Below, piece after piece: positions 1 through 6,882 of a stretch of 64,000 bases of DNA. The stretch's first letter is position 1; the number at the start of each line of letters is the position of its first letter. Source of the DNA: Allorhizobium borbori (GTDB lineage: Bacteria > Pseudomonadota > Alphaproteobacteria > Rhizobiales > Rhizobiaceae); NCBI RefSeq assembly GCF_014196535.1, contig NZ_JACIDU010000014.1, forward strand, positions 62,001 through 126,000, in the 5' to 3' direction. A program made the translations under genes and the position numbers. The notes under the pieces were generated by a model. The model was not told where the DNA came from. It ran no database searches and saw only the letters and a list, made by a program, of their open reading frames with translations.

Positions 1-343
1 GCGTCTGCGAATAGGTGACGGTGTCGCCTGCAAAGACGGGTTTCAGCCATTTCAGATCGTTGAAGCCGGGTGAGGGGCCCATGCGTGGCGGGGCGATACC
101 TTCGGCTGCGAAGCGTCTTGCTTCCGCCTTGTGGAAGGCGACCATCATCTTCATCCACCCGGCGCAGGTGTGCCAGCCGGAGGCGCAGAGGCCGCCGAAC
201 ATCGTATCGCGCGCCTTTTCCGCATCCATGTGGAAGGGCTGCGGATCGAATTGCGATGCGAACCGGACGATGTCTTCGGGAGTGAACAGGAGATCACCCA
301 GAACGATGCGCTGGCCGATGGGATATAGCTCGATCATGCGCAT
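1..343 (-). CDS. MaoC-family acyl dehydratase, partial (3' end outside window)
   Basis: The reverse strand reads from an ATG at 343 to the window edge without a stop, giving the first 114 residues. They resemble the hot-dog fold MaoC/R-specific enoyl-CoA hydratase family: residues D33 and H38 fit the D-x4-H catalytic pair, followed by a Gly-rich segment and the ASGWHT stretch seen in these proteins. The ATG overlaps the stop of the upstream gene by one base (TGATG), so the two are probably co-translated. The neighbour is a second MaoC protein of similar length with the same residues, which suggests a heterodimer or a duplicated pair acting on an acyl-CoA substrate. The substrate cannot be told from sequence. 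Confidence 0.85.
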   Translation of the reverse strand, partial: MRMIELYPIGQRIVLGDLLFTPEDIVRFASQFDPQPFHMDAEKARDTMFGGLCASGWHTCAGWMKMMVAFHKAEARRFAAEGIAPPRMGPSPGFNDLKWLKPVFAGDTVTYSQT

Positions 344-813
344 CAGGCGGCCCCCCGGCTTTCGTCCCGCATCCGGAAGATGACCGAGAATTCGGACAGA
401 CAGACCAACTCGCCTGACTGGTTTTCGATTTCATTGCGGAAGCGGACGATGCCGAGACCGGGCCGGGACTTGAGTGGCCGGCTCTCCTGCACGATTGAGT
501 GCCCGGACAGCGTGTCGCCGGCCATGACGGGTCGCTTCCATGCGAGATGATCGATCCCGGGCGAACCCTGCGAGGTCGAGTGTCCGATGTAGCTTTCGAA
601 CATCATGCGCATCACCGCCGCATTGGTGTGCCAGCCGGAAGCGGCCAGCCCTCCCAGCAGGCTCGCCTTCCCGGCTTCTTCATCGAGGTGCATCGGCTGC
701 GCATCGAACTCTTCCGCAAAGGCAATAACCGCCTCGCGGGGCATTGCCATGGGGCCGAGCGGGAAGCGCCGCCCAACCGTAAAATCCTCGAATGAAAGGA
801 CAAAGTCCTCCAT
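343..813 (-). CDS. MaoC-family acyl dehydratase
   Basis: A 156-residue protein of about the usual length for a single hot-dog MaoC domain. It hydrates or dehydrates acyl-CoA-like thioesters in related families. D37 and H42 form the D-x4-H catalytic motif, and the following LLGGLAASGWHTN segment matches the conserved helix of the family. The ATG at 813 is preceded by a good GGAGG ribosome site. It is first in a two-gene unit with the partial MaoC gene downstream (one-base overlap). It is divergent from the membrane-protein gene starting at 961. The exact substrate is unknown. Confidence 0.88.
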   Translation of the reverse strand: MEDFVLSFEDFTVGRRFPLGPMAMPREAVIAFAEEFDAQPMHLDEEAGKASLLGGLAASGWHTNAAVMRMMFESYIGHSTSQGSPGIDHLAWKRPVMAGDTLSGHSIVQESRPLKSRPGLGIVRFRNEIENQSGELVCLSEFSVIFRMRDESRGAA

Positions 814-872
814 ATCGTTCCTCCCTGTTTCTCCATTGGTGAATTGACACCGGAATGGCGAACGCGGTCAAG

Positions 873-884
873 TTGCCCGGGCAA
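873..884. promoter_or_regulatory. 12-bp perfect palindrome in divergent promoter region
   Basis: TTGCCCGGGCAA is a perfect palindrome lying between the divergent MaoC operon (start 813) and the membrane-protein gene (start 961). It could be an operator. No regulator can be assigned from the sequence. Confidence 0.25.
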
Positions 885-960
885 TTGTCAGGGGGAAGAC
901 TTGATCACACCGGTGCCAGCGTTTACCCATGACGCCTGTTCTGCTCAAGGAGATGGCTGC

Positions 961-2019
961 GTGAACGAGGTGAAAACCGTATTGGATCGTGCCACTGCCG
1001 ATGGTGTCATCACGGTGGAGCAGGCCGGCAGGCTCGTTTCCTATTTTGCGCCCGCAGCGGCATCGCCGGATGAAGTGCCGGATACGGAAACGCCGCGCTT
1101 CATCCGCGGCTTTCACGATGTCCTCATCACGATCGGCGTGGCGATCGCACTGACCGGCATAACCGGTATCGCCTCCGTTTTCGCGACGTCGCCCGCTATC
1201 GTCATTCTTGCCGAAATCCTCGTTCGCCACCAGCGGCTGGCGCTGCCCGCCGTTGCGTTGACCATCGCCACAGTGGTGGCAACGATCATGCTGACGGTGA
1301 CGCTGATGGACGGGCCTTTCCTGGACAACATCGCCCCGGCTCCACGCGCGCTGGTGACGCTTGCGCCGCTGGCCGTGACGCTTGGTCTGTTTGCCTGGCG
1401 CTATCGCGTGCCGATGGCACTGGCCGGCCTGTTTCTGACCCTGGCCACCATGGTGCTGGCTGCGGTCTTCTGGGGGCTCGGGGCTGCGTTCGGGACGGAC
1501 GATATTTTCGACGACAGGCACGGGTTGGCGGTGGCCATCTTCTTCGTCGCGGCCCTGCTGCTGTTTGCGCTGGCGATGCGCTATGACCTTTCCGACCCGC
1601 GCCGCGAGACCCGGCGATCGGATATTGCCTTCTGGCTCCATCTGGTGACGGCGCCGGCGCTCCTTTCGGCCACGCTGTCGCTGTTTCTGCGTGGCGATAG
1701 CGTGATGCCCTTCTTCGTTTCGTCGCAAACCCTGTGGCAGGCGGCGGGTATCATCATTTCCGTCGTGTTCCTGCTGATGGCCATCGGGGTCATCATAGAC
1801 CGTCGCGCCTTCGTCACCTCCGGTCTTGTCTCGCTGATTGCCGCACTGGTCGCGCTGCTGCGGCACGGGCAGTTGCAGGCCGATAACACCATCTTTCTGG
1901 CGCTCCTGCTCGTCGGTCTTCTGGTGCTGACCATCGGGGTCGGCTGGCGGGCGCTGCGCCGAAGGGTGATCGGTCTTCTGCCCCCGTCGGTCAGTGTCGC
2001 TCTGCCGCCGGTCGTTTGA
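961..2019 (+). CDS. polytopic inner-membrane protein, function unknown
   Basis: This 352-residue protein starts at a GTG with an AAGGAGA ribosome site seven bases upstream. An ATG at 844 in the same frame has no comparable site, so the shorter form is preferred. Residues 1-35 are soluble and resemble the short N-terminal segment of DUF2157-type membrane proteins (acidic, with GVITVEQAGRL). The rest alternates about ten hydrophobic helices with short charged loops and ends in a basic tail. The stop lies 13 bases before the Crp/Fnr gene, so they may be co-transcribed. I do not recognise a function. Confidence 0.8.
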   Translation: MNEVKTVLDRATADGVITVEQAGRLVSYFAPAAASPDEVPDTETPRFIRGFHDVLITIGVAIALTGITGIASVFATSPAIVILAEILVRHQRLALPAVALTIATVVATIMLTVTLMDGPFLDNIAPAPRALVTLAPLAVTLGLFAWRYRVPMALAGLFLTLATMVLAAVFWGLGAAFGTDDIFDDRHGLAVAIFFVAALLLFALAMRYDLSDPRRETRRSDIAFWLHLVTAPALLSATLSLFLRGDSVMPFFVSSQTLWQAAGIIISVVFLLMAIGVIIDRRAFVTSGLVSLIAALVALLRHGQLQADNTIFLALLLVGLLVLTIGVGWRALRRRVIGLLPPSVSVALPPVV

Positions 2020-2032
2020 GAGGGAGGGGGGC

Positions 2033-2689
2033 ATGACCGACTGGACCGCAAGCGTTTCCTTCATCCACGGGTTGGACCCGAAGGCCCGTGCGCTGCTGGA
2101 TGCCCTGAAACCCGTGCGCGTACCGGCCAAGACGGTGCTGTTTCGCCCGGGCGATACCGCGGCGCAGTTCCTTATCGTTCTGAAGGGACGGGTTTCCGTG
2201 CATCTGACCGGGCGGACGGGGCGAGAGCTTCTGCTCTACACCGTCGCACCGGGGGAAACCTGTGTGCAGACCACGCTCGGTGTGCTGGGAGGCGCGCCCT
2301 ATACCGGCGAGGCCATTACCGATACCGATCTCGTCGCGGTGATGATCCCGCCCGCGCAGTTTTCCACACTGGTGCGTGAATCGGATGCATTCCGGGCCTT
2401 TGTCTTCAAGGCCTTTGCCGACCGGCTGGCGGATGTGACCTTCCTTCTGGAGTGTGTCGCCTTTCTCAAGGTGGAGGAGCGGCTGGCCATGGCGCTTCTT
2501 TCCCGCGCGGATGCGCGGGGTGTGGTGTCCACCACCCATCAGGAACTTGCGACCGTCATCGGTTCGGCCCGCGAGGTTGTTTCACGCCGGCTGGATACGC
2601 TGGCGGTGCGCGGGCTGATTGCGGTCGATCGGGGCCACATCAGCATTATCGACCGGGCCGGTCTCGCCCGGTTGGCGGACGCCGCCTGA
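2033..2689 (+). CDS. Crp/Fnr-family transcriptional regulator
   Basis: A 218-residue regulator with a cyclic-nucleotide-binding-type beta-roll at about residues 20-125, a long dimer helix near 125-150 and a winged helix-turn-helix at about 165-200 (TTHQELATVIGSAREVVSRR). The N-terminal cysteine cluster of oxygen-sensing FNR is absent; the only cysteines are C77 and C141, so a 4Fe-4S sensor is unlikely. The ATG at 2033 follows a GGGAGGGGG ribosome site. Earlier in-frame ATG 1994 lies inside the upstream gene. Downstream genes (DUF2892 and TDT channel) are natural targets, and palindromes lie in the gap before them. Confidence 0.92.
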   Translation: MTDWTASVSFIHGLDPKARALLDALKPVRVPAKTVLFRPGDTAAQFLIVLKGRVSVHLTGRTGRELLLYTVAPGETCVQTTLGVLGGAPYTGEAITDTDLVAVMIPPAQFSTLVRESDAFRAFVFKAFADRLADVTFLLECVAFLKVEERLAMALLSRADARGVVSTTHQELATVIGSAREVVSRRLDTLAVRGLIAVDRGHISIIDRAGLARLADAA

Positions 2690-2701
2690 ATCGCGCCCAC
2701 C

Positions 2702-2714
2702 GTGACTATGTCAC
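2702..2714. promoter_or_regulatory. candidate Crp/Fnr-type operator (GTGAC-N3-GTCAC)
   Basis: A perfect inverted repeat GTGAC TAT GTCAC lies between the Crp/Fnr gene and the DUF2892 gene. Its arms resemble the TGTGA/TCACA half-sites of this regulator superfamily, but the spacing is shorter (3 rather than 6). That it binds the adjacent regulator is inference. Confidence 0.35.
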
Positions 2715-2741
2715 AGACAGGATGGGGGCAGGGAGCGTAGA

Positions 2742-2756
2742 TTAAGTCATTCTTAA
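2742..2756. promoter_or_regulatory. inverted repeat TTAAG-N5-CTTAA before DUF2892 gene
   Basis: A perfect 5-5-5 dyad, 22 bases upstream of the DUF2892 start codon and within the likely promoter or leader. It could be a second operator or part of a promoter. Confidence 0.3.
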
Positions 2757-2777
2757 CCCGCACCCATAGGTGATGTC

Positions 2778-2984
2778 ATGTTTTCCCGGAATGTCGGCGG
2801 CATTGACCGCGTCTTGCGTATTCTCGTCGGTATCGTTCTTCTGGCGATGTTCTTCCTGTTTCCGGATGCTTCCTGGCGTTACTGGACGCTGATCGGCATC
2901 GTACCGCTGGCGACCGGCCTGTTGTCGACGTGCCCGCTCTATTCCATTCTTGGCCTGAACACCTGCCCGGTGAAGAAGGTTTGA
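2778..2984 (+). CDS. DUF2892 (YgaP-type) small membrane protein
   Basis: A 68-residue protein with an N-terminal NVGGIDRVLRI motif, two hydrophobic helices (about 15-31 and 36-50) and a Cys-containing loop ending CPLYSILGLNTCP. These are the marks of the DUF2892 domain, found alone or fused to rhodanese in YgaP. The two cysteines (C52, C63) are conserved in the family. It lies between a Crp/Fnr regulator and a TDT channel gene. A role in sulfur or redox stress is possible but not shown. Confidence 0.85.
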   Translation: MFSRNVGGIDRVLRILVGIVLLAMFFLFPDASWRYWTLIGIVPLATGLLSTCPLYSILGLNTCPVKKV

Positions 2985-3029
2985 TCGGGCATAAGCGGGC
3001 CTTGACCGATGATCGGATGAGCGCTGACC

Positions 3030-4008
3030 ATGAGTGAAGCTGTATCCACTGGTGGAGCGCGGGCTGAAAAGCTCGCGCATCTGCCATTTCCGCTGTTTGC
3101 CGTGCCGATGGGCTTTGGCGGCCTTGGGCTGGGCTGGCGTGAGGCAAGCCGGGTCTTGGGCGCGCCGGTTGTGATTGGCGAGGCCCTGCTGGCGGCAGCC
3201 GCGATCATCTGGGTTCTCGTGGCCGTTCTGCATGCGATGCGGGCGCTGCGCCACCCCGCGGCTCTGGCTGGCGACCTGACACATCCCGTTCGCTCGGCTT
3301 TTGCCGGAGCCATCTCGATCGGCCTGATGCTTGGTGGCTGGCGGCGCCATTCCCTATGCGCCGGATCTGGCGGCGTCGATCTGGAGCATCGCGGTCGTGC
3401 TGCATCTCGGTGTTGGCGTCTGGCTGTTTCGCAGCCTGCTGAACGCACCGCGCGAAGCGGCGGCGCTTACCCCGCCGCTTCTTATTCCGCTGGTGGGCAA
3501 TGTCGTTGCGCCCATCTTTGGTGCCCGGCTTGGCTTTACAGGCCTTTCGTGGATGCTGTTCGGCATTGGCATCGTGCTGTGGGTGAGTGTTCAGCCGCTT
3601 CTGCTTGGTCGCATCTTCAGCGGTCCGCCGTTGCCGGAGCGGCTGCGTCCGACGCTGGTGATCTTCCTCGCTCCGCCGGCGGTCTCCAGTGTGGCGCTGG
3701 CGCAGTTGACGGGCAGTTTCGGGCCGGTATCGCTGGCGCTCTTCGGCTATGCCACCTTTCTGGTTCTGGTCTATCTCGTCATGATCCGGGATTTCCTCCG
3801 CGTGCCCTTCGCCATGTCGTGGTGGGGACTGACCTTCCCGACGGCGACCTTCACCGTTGCCGCGCTTCTGGCCGCCGAAAGCTATTCCGCCGACTGGCAG
3901 GCGCCTGCCCTGTGGTTCGTGCTTGCTGCCGCCTCGGCCATTCTGGCGGTTGTCACAGCGCGGACGCTGAAAGCCCTGTTCGACGGGCATCTGCTCCAGC
4001 CGGAATGA
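3030..4008 (+). pseudogene. TDT/TehA-family (SLAC1-like) channel gene, frameshifted
   Basis: The protein is split between two frames. Residues from ATG 3030 (LAHLPFPLFAVPMGFGGLGLGW, a hallmark N-terminus of the TehA/SLAC1 anion-channel family) run to about 3330. The remaining hydrophobic helices continue in another frame from about 3331 to the stop at 4008. Removing one base near 3331-3332 (cttgg to ctgg) would join the parts into about 326 residues, the normal family length with ten helices. Either the gene is broken, or this is a single-base error in the sequence. The family exports or conducts small anions and is linked to tellurite resistance. It is third in the Crp/Fnr-DUF2892 cluster. 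Confidence 0.8.
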
Positions 4009-4032
4009 TGACAAGCCGACCGACGCAAACGA

Positions 4033-4057
4033 AAACGCCGCCCGATGGGCGGCGTTT
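4033..4057. terminator. bidirectional terminator between TDT gene and ychF
   Basis: An 11-bp perfect stem (AAACGCCGCCC / GGGCGGCGTTT) with a 3-base loop lies between the convergent stops at 4008 and 4080. Confidence 0.8.
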
Positions 4058-4079
4058 CTGAGTCGGAGCGGGTGGACGA

Positions 4080-5183
4080 TCAGGTGTTGAAGCGGAAGTG
4101 GATGACGTCGCCGTCATGCACCACGTATTCCTTGCCTTCGTCGCGGGCCTTGCCGGCTTCCTTGGCAGGTACTTCACCGCCCAGACCGACAAAATCCTCA
4201 TAGGCGATGGTGTTTGCGCGGATGAAGCCGCGTTCGAAATCCGTGTGGATGACGCCAGCGGCCTGCGGGGCCTTCGTGCCGCGCACGATGGTCCAGGCGC
4301 GGCATTCTTTCGGGCCGACCGTGAAATAGGTGATGAGGTCGAGCAGGTGATAGCCGGCGCGGATCAGGCGGTCGAGACCGGCTTCGCTCAGGCCAAGCGC
4401 ATCGAGGAAGTCCTTGGCCTCGTCTTCCGGAAGCTGGGCCACTTCCGATTCGATGGCTGCGGAGATCACAACGAACTCTGCACCCTGTTCGGCGGCCATC
4501 TTGGCGACCGCCTCGGTGTAGTTGTTGCCCGTTGCCGCGTCGGCCTCTGCCACGTTGCCGACATAGAGAACCGGATGCGAGGTCAGGAGGTTGAGGCTCT
4601 TGAGGGTCGGCACGTCTTCCGGCGGCAGGGTCTTGAGCAGAAGGCGAGCCGGCTTGCCTTCGTTCAGAAGACCGATGACGGCTTCCATGACCGGGAGCTG
4701 CGCCAGCGCTTCCTTGTCCTTGCCGGTGGCGCGCTTGCGGGTCTGTTCGACGCGGCGTTCCAGGCTTTCGAGGTCGGCGAGCATCAGTTCGGTTTCGATG
4801 GTTTCGGCATCGCCCACCGGGTCGATGCGGCCTTCGACGTGGGTGATGTCGCTGTCTTCGAAGCAGCGCAGCACATGCACGATGGCATCGACTTCGCGGA
4901 TATTGGCGAGGAACTTGTTGCCGAGGCCTTCACCCTTCGATGCGCCGCGCACGAGGCCGGCAATATCGACGAAGGAGATGCGCGTCGGGATGATTTCCTT
5001 GGAGCCCGCGATATCCGCGAGCTTCTTCATGCGCGGATCGGGAACCGCTACTTCGCCGGTGTTCGGCTCGATGGTGCAGAACGGATAGTTGGCGGCCTGA
5101 GCCGCCGCCGTCTTCGTCAGCGCGTTGAAGAGGGTGGACTTGCCGACATTCGGCAGTCCGACGATACCGCATTTGAAGCCCAT
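4080..5183 (-). CDS. ychF: redox-regulated P-loop ATPase/GTPase YchF
   Basis: This 367-residue protein is the universal Obg-like YchF/OLA1 ATPase. The P-loop GLPNVGKST is at residues 9-17, the switch II-like DIAGLVRGAS is at 73-82, a coiled-coil insert lies in the middle, and a C-terminal TGS-like domain carries AWTIVRGTKAPQAAGVIHTDF. Length is that of the E. coli protein (363). It binds ribosomes and is involved in the stress response in other bacteria. It lies downstream of pth on the same strand with a 98-base gap, as in many bacteria. Confidence 0.97.
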   Translation of the reverse strand: MGFKCGIVGLPNVGKSTLFNALTKTAAAQAANYPFCTIEPNTGEVAVPDPRMKKLADIAGSKEIIPTRISFVDIAGLVRGASKGEGLGNKFLANIREVDAIVHVLRCFEDSDITHVEGRIDPVGDAETIETELMLADLESLERRVEQTRKRATGKDKEALAQLPVMEAVIGLLNEGKPARLLLKTLPPEDVPTLKSLNLLTSHPVLYVGNVAEADAATGNNYTEAVAKMAAEQGAEFVVISAAIESEVAQLPEDEAKDFLDALGLSEAGLDRLIRAGYHLLDLITYFTVGPKECRAWTIVRGTKAPQAAGVIHTDFERGFIRANTIAYEDFVGLGGEVPAKEAGKARDEGKEYVVHDGDVIHFRFNT

Positions 5184-5281
5184 GGTCAGGGTCCTGTCCG
5201 TTTAAGAATTCCGTTGGGAAGCCTTTTGCGGAAAGGGTCGGGCAAGGTCAAGAGGGCCGGCGCGTTTGATGCCCCTTCCGC

Positions 5282-5998
5282 TCACTTCTCCTTGTTGGCG
5301 AACATCTTCTTCAGCATTTCGGCCATCGGACTGGTTTCCGGCAGTTTCACCTGCGCGCCGCCGCGGGCCTGATGGATGTGGGACTTCGCCGCCGGCTTTT
5401 TCTCCGGCTTTGGCTTCTCCTCTTCGGCGGTCCCGCCGAGCGCCAGCGCGATCTTGTTCAGGAACTGCGAATCCTCGCCCTTGACCAGCATGTCGGCATT
5501 GCGGCCGATCTCGTCCAGCAGCGTGTCCAGCCAATCGGCATCCACCTTGGCGAAGTTGCCGAGAACGTGCCCGTGCACGGCCTCCTTCGAACCGGGATGG
5601 CCGATGCCGAGCCGCAGGCGGCGGTAGTCCCGGCCGCAATGGGCGTCCATGGATTTCAGGCCGTTATGGCCGCCATGGCCGCCGCCCACCTTGATGCGGG
5701 CCTTGCCGGCAGGCAGGTCGAGTTCATCATGGATGACGAGAATATCCTTCGGCTCCAGCTTGTAGAAGCGCATGGCCTCGCCGACCGCCTCGCCGGAGAG
5801 GTTCATGAAGGTCTGCGGCTTCATCAGGAGCACCTTCTCAAAACCGATCGTGCCCTCGGAAATCTCCGACTTGAACTTCTTCGACCATGGGGCAAAGCTG
5901 CTGGCGCGGTGGATGGCATCGACGGCCATGAAGCCGATATTGTGGCGGTTTCCGGCATATTGGTTGCCGGGATTGCCGAGGCCGGCGATGATCAGCAT
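5282..5998 (-). CDS. pth: peptidyl-tRNA hydrolase
   Basis: The enzyme releases peptides from prematurely dropped peptidyl-tRNA. The motif GLGNPGNQY at residues 6-14 and the catalytic His in NRHNIGF (H19) are intact, as are the [10 protein letters not shown] and HDELDLP segments. The ATG at 5998 is chosen because an AAGGA site precedes it; an in-frame TTG 15 bases upstream is less likely. At 238 residues it is about 40 longer than E. coli Pth, the extra being a Lys/Glu/Pro-rich tail from about residue 185, which is common in rhizobia. It is followed by ychF. Its usual partner rplY lies 3.7 kb upstream. Confidence 0.96.
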   Translation of the reverse strand: MLIIAGLGNPGNQYAGNRHNIGFMAVDAIHRASSFAPWSKKFKSEISEGTIGFEKVLLMKPQTFMNLSGEAVGEAMRFYKLEPKDILVIHDELDLPAGKARIKVGGGHGGHNGLKSMDAHCGRDYRRLRLGIGHPGSKEAVHGHVLGNFAKVDADWLDTLLDEIGRNADMLVKGEDSQFLNKIALALGGTAEEEKPKPEKKPAAKSHIHQARGGAQVKLPETSPMAEMLKKMFANKEK

Positions 5999-6064
5999 GG
6001 GAGCGTCCTTCAAGGCGAAATGGGCCTTTGCTTTCAGCGCCGAAGGGCCTTGTCTGTCAAGACA

Positions 6065-6781
6065 TCACGGCGAAGTTTTCGTGTCGCCCATGAGAAGGCG
6101 GCGCACCGTACCGGTTTCGTGCAGATGCTTCAGATTGGCGTTCATGGTTTCGATGAGACTGTCGGGAACGCTCGGATTGCAGGCGATGCCGAGCTGTTCC
6201 TCGGTCAGTTGCACGACCTTTTCCAGTTTCTCGCCGCGTGCAGTGAGAACCTCCATTGCCTCTTCCGTCATTGGCATCAGGTCGATACGGTGGTTGGCGA
6301 GCTTGCGAAGGGACAGGTTGATGTCGGAGGTCGGATCGATGCGTGGAAAGCCGAGCCGCATCAACGTGCGGTGGCGATTGTCATTCAGTTGCGTGCCCAC
6401 AATGTAGCGCTTGGCCTCATCCAGCGTGGTGGCCTTGACGCCGGAACCGGCGGCGGCGACGAGGTAGCTCTTGACCACGAGGAGCGGTATGACCCACTTG
6501 AAGAGATCCTGTCGCTCCGGCGTGCGAGCGGTCGCGAAGACGCACCGCATCGGTTCCTTCTGCGCCAGCACCAACGCCCGCGCCCAGGGCATGACCTCGA
6601 TGCGATAATCCTGTCCTGTATCCTTCATGATCAGGTCGATCACGGCGATACCCCCGCCCGTGATCTTGTTGCCCTCAACGACGACAAAGGGCGGGTAGGG
6701 CTCGGTTGCCAGCGTCAGCATCTCAGCCCGAAGGAGTGAACCCGGAAGCAGGAAGGTTAGGATCAACAGCAGCCTGCGCAT
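6065..6781 (-). CDS. orphan periplasmic solute-binding protein (SBP_bac_3 type)
   Basis: A 238-residue secreted protein. It has a short basic start, a hydrophobic core and a probable signal-peptidase site after about residue 19 (LLRAEM). The mature part begins TLATEPYPPFVVVEGNKITGGGIAVID, typical of extracellular solute-binding proteins family 3. No ABC permease or ATPase is encoded nearby, so it is unlikely to serve a transporter at this locus. It lies 101 bases downstream of a membrane GGDEF-EAL protein on the same strand. A sensory role, passing ligand occupancy to that protein, is an attractive inference. The ligand is unknown. Confidence 0.82.
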   Translation of the reverse strand: MRRLLLILTFLLPGSLLRAEMLTLATEPYPPFVVVEGNKITGGGIAVIDLIMKDTGQDYRIEVMPWARALVLAQKEPMRCVFATARTPERQDLFKWVIPLLVVKSYLVAAAGSGVKATTLDEAKRYIVGTQLNDNRHRTLMRLGFPRIDPTSDINLSLRKLANHRIDLMPMTEEAMEVLTARGEKLEKVVQLTEEQLGIACNPSVPDSLIETMNANLKHLHETGTVRRLLMGDTKTSP

Positions 6782-6882
6782 GTCAGGTTCCTTCGGGTTG
6801 CGGGCTTTCCGCCCTTGGTGGCGTGGATGCGGCGGGGCCGCCTCTGGTCAGTCTCGTCTGTTCGCCCTGTCCGCCGGGCGGG

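Noticed and set aside
868-2130. A 420-codon reverse-strand open frame across the membrane-protein gene
   Set aside because: Its product is an Arg/Gln/His-rich low-complexity sequence typical of an antisense frame in GC-rich DNA, and the plus-strand gene is well supported.
2033-2689. Oxygen-sensing FNR
   Set aside because: The N-terminal cysteine cluster needed for a 4Fe-4S centre is absent.
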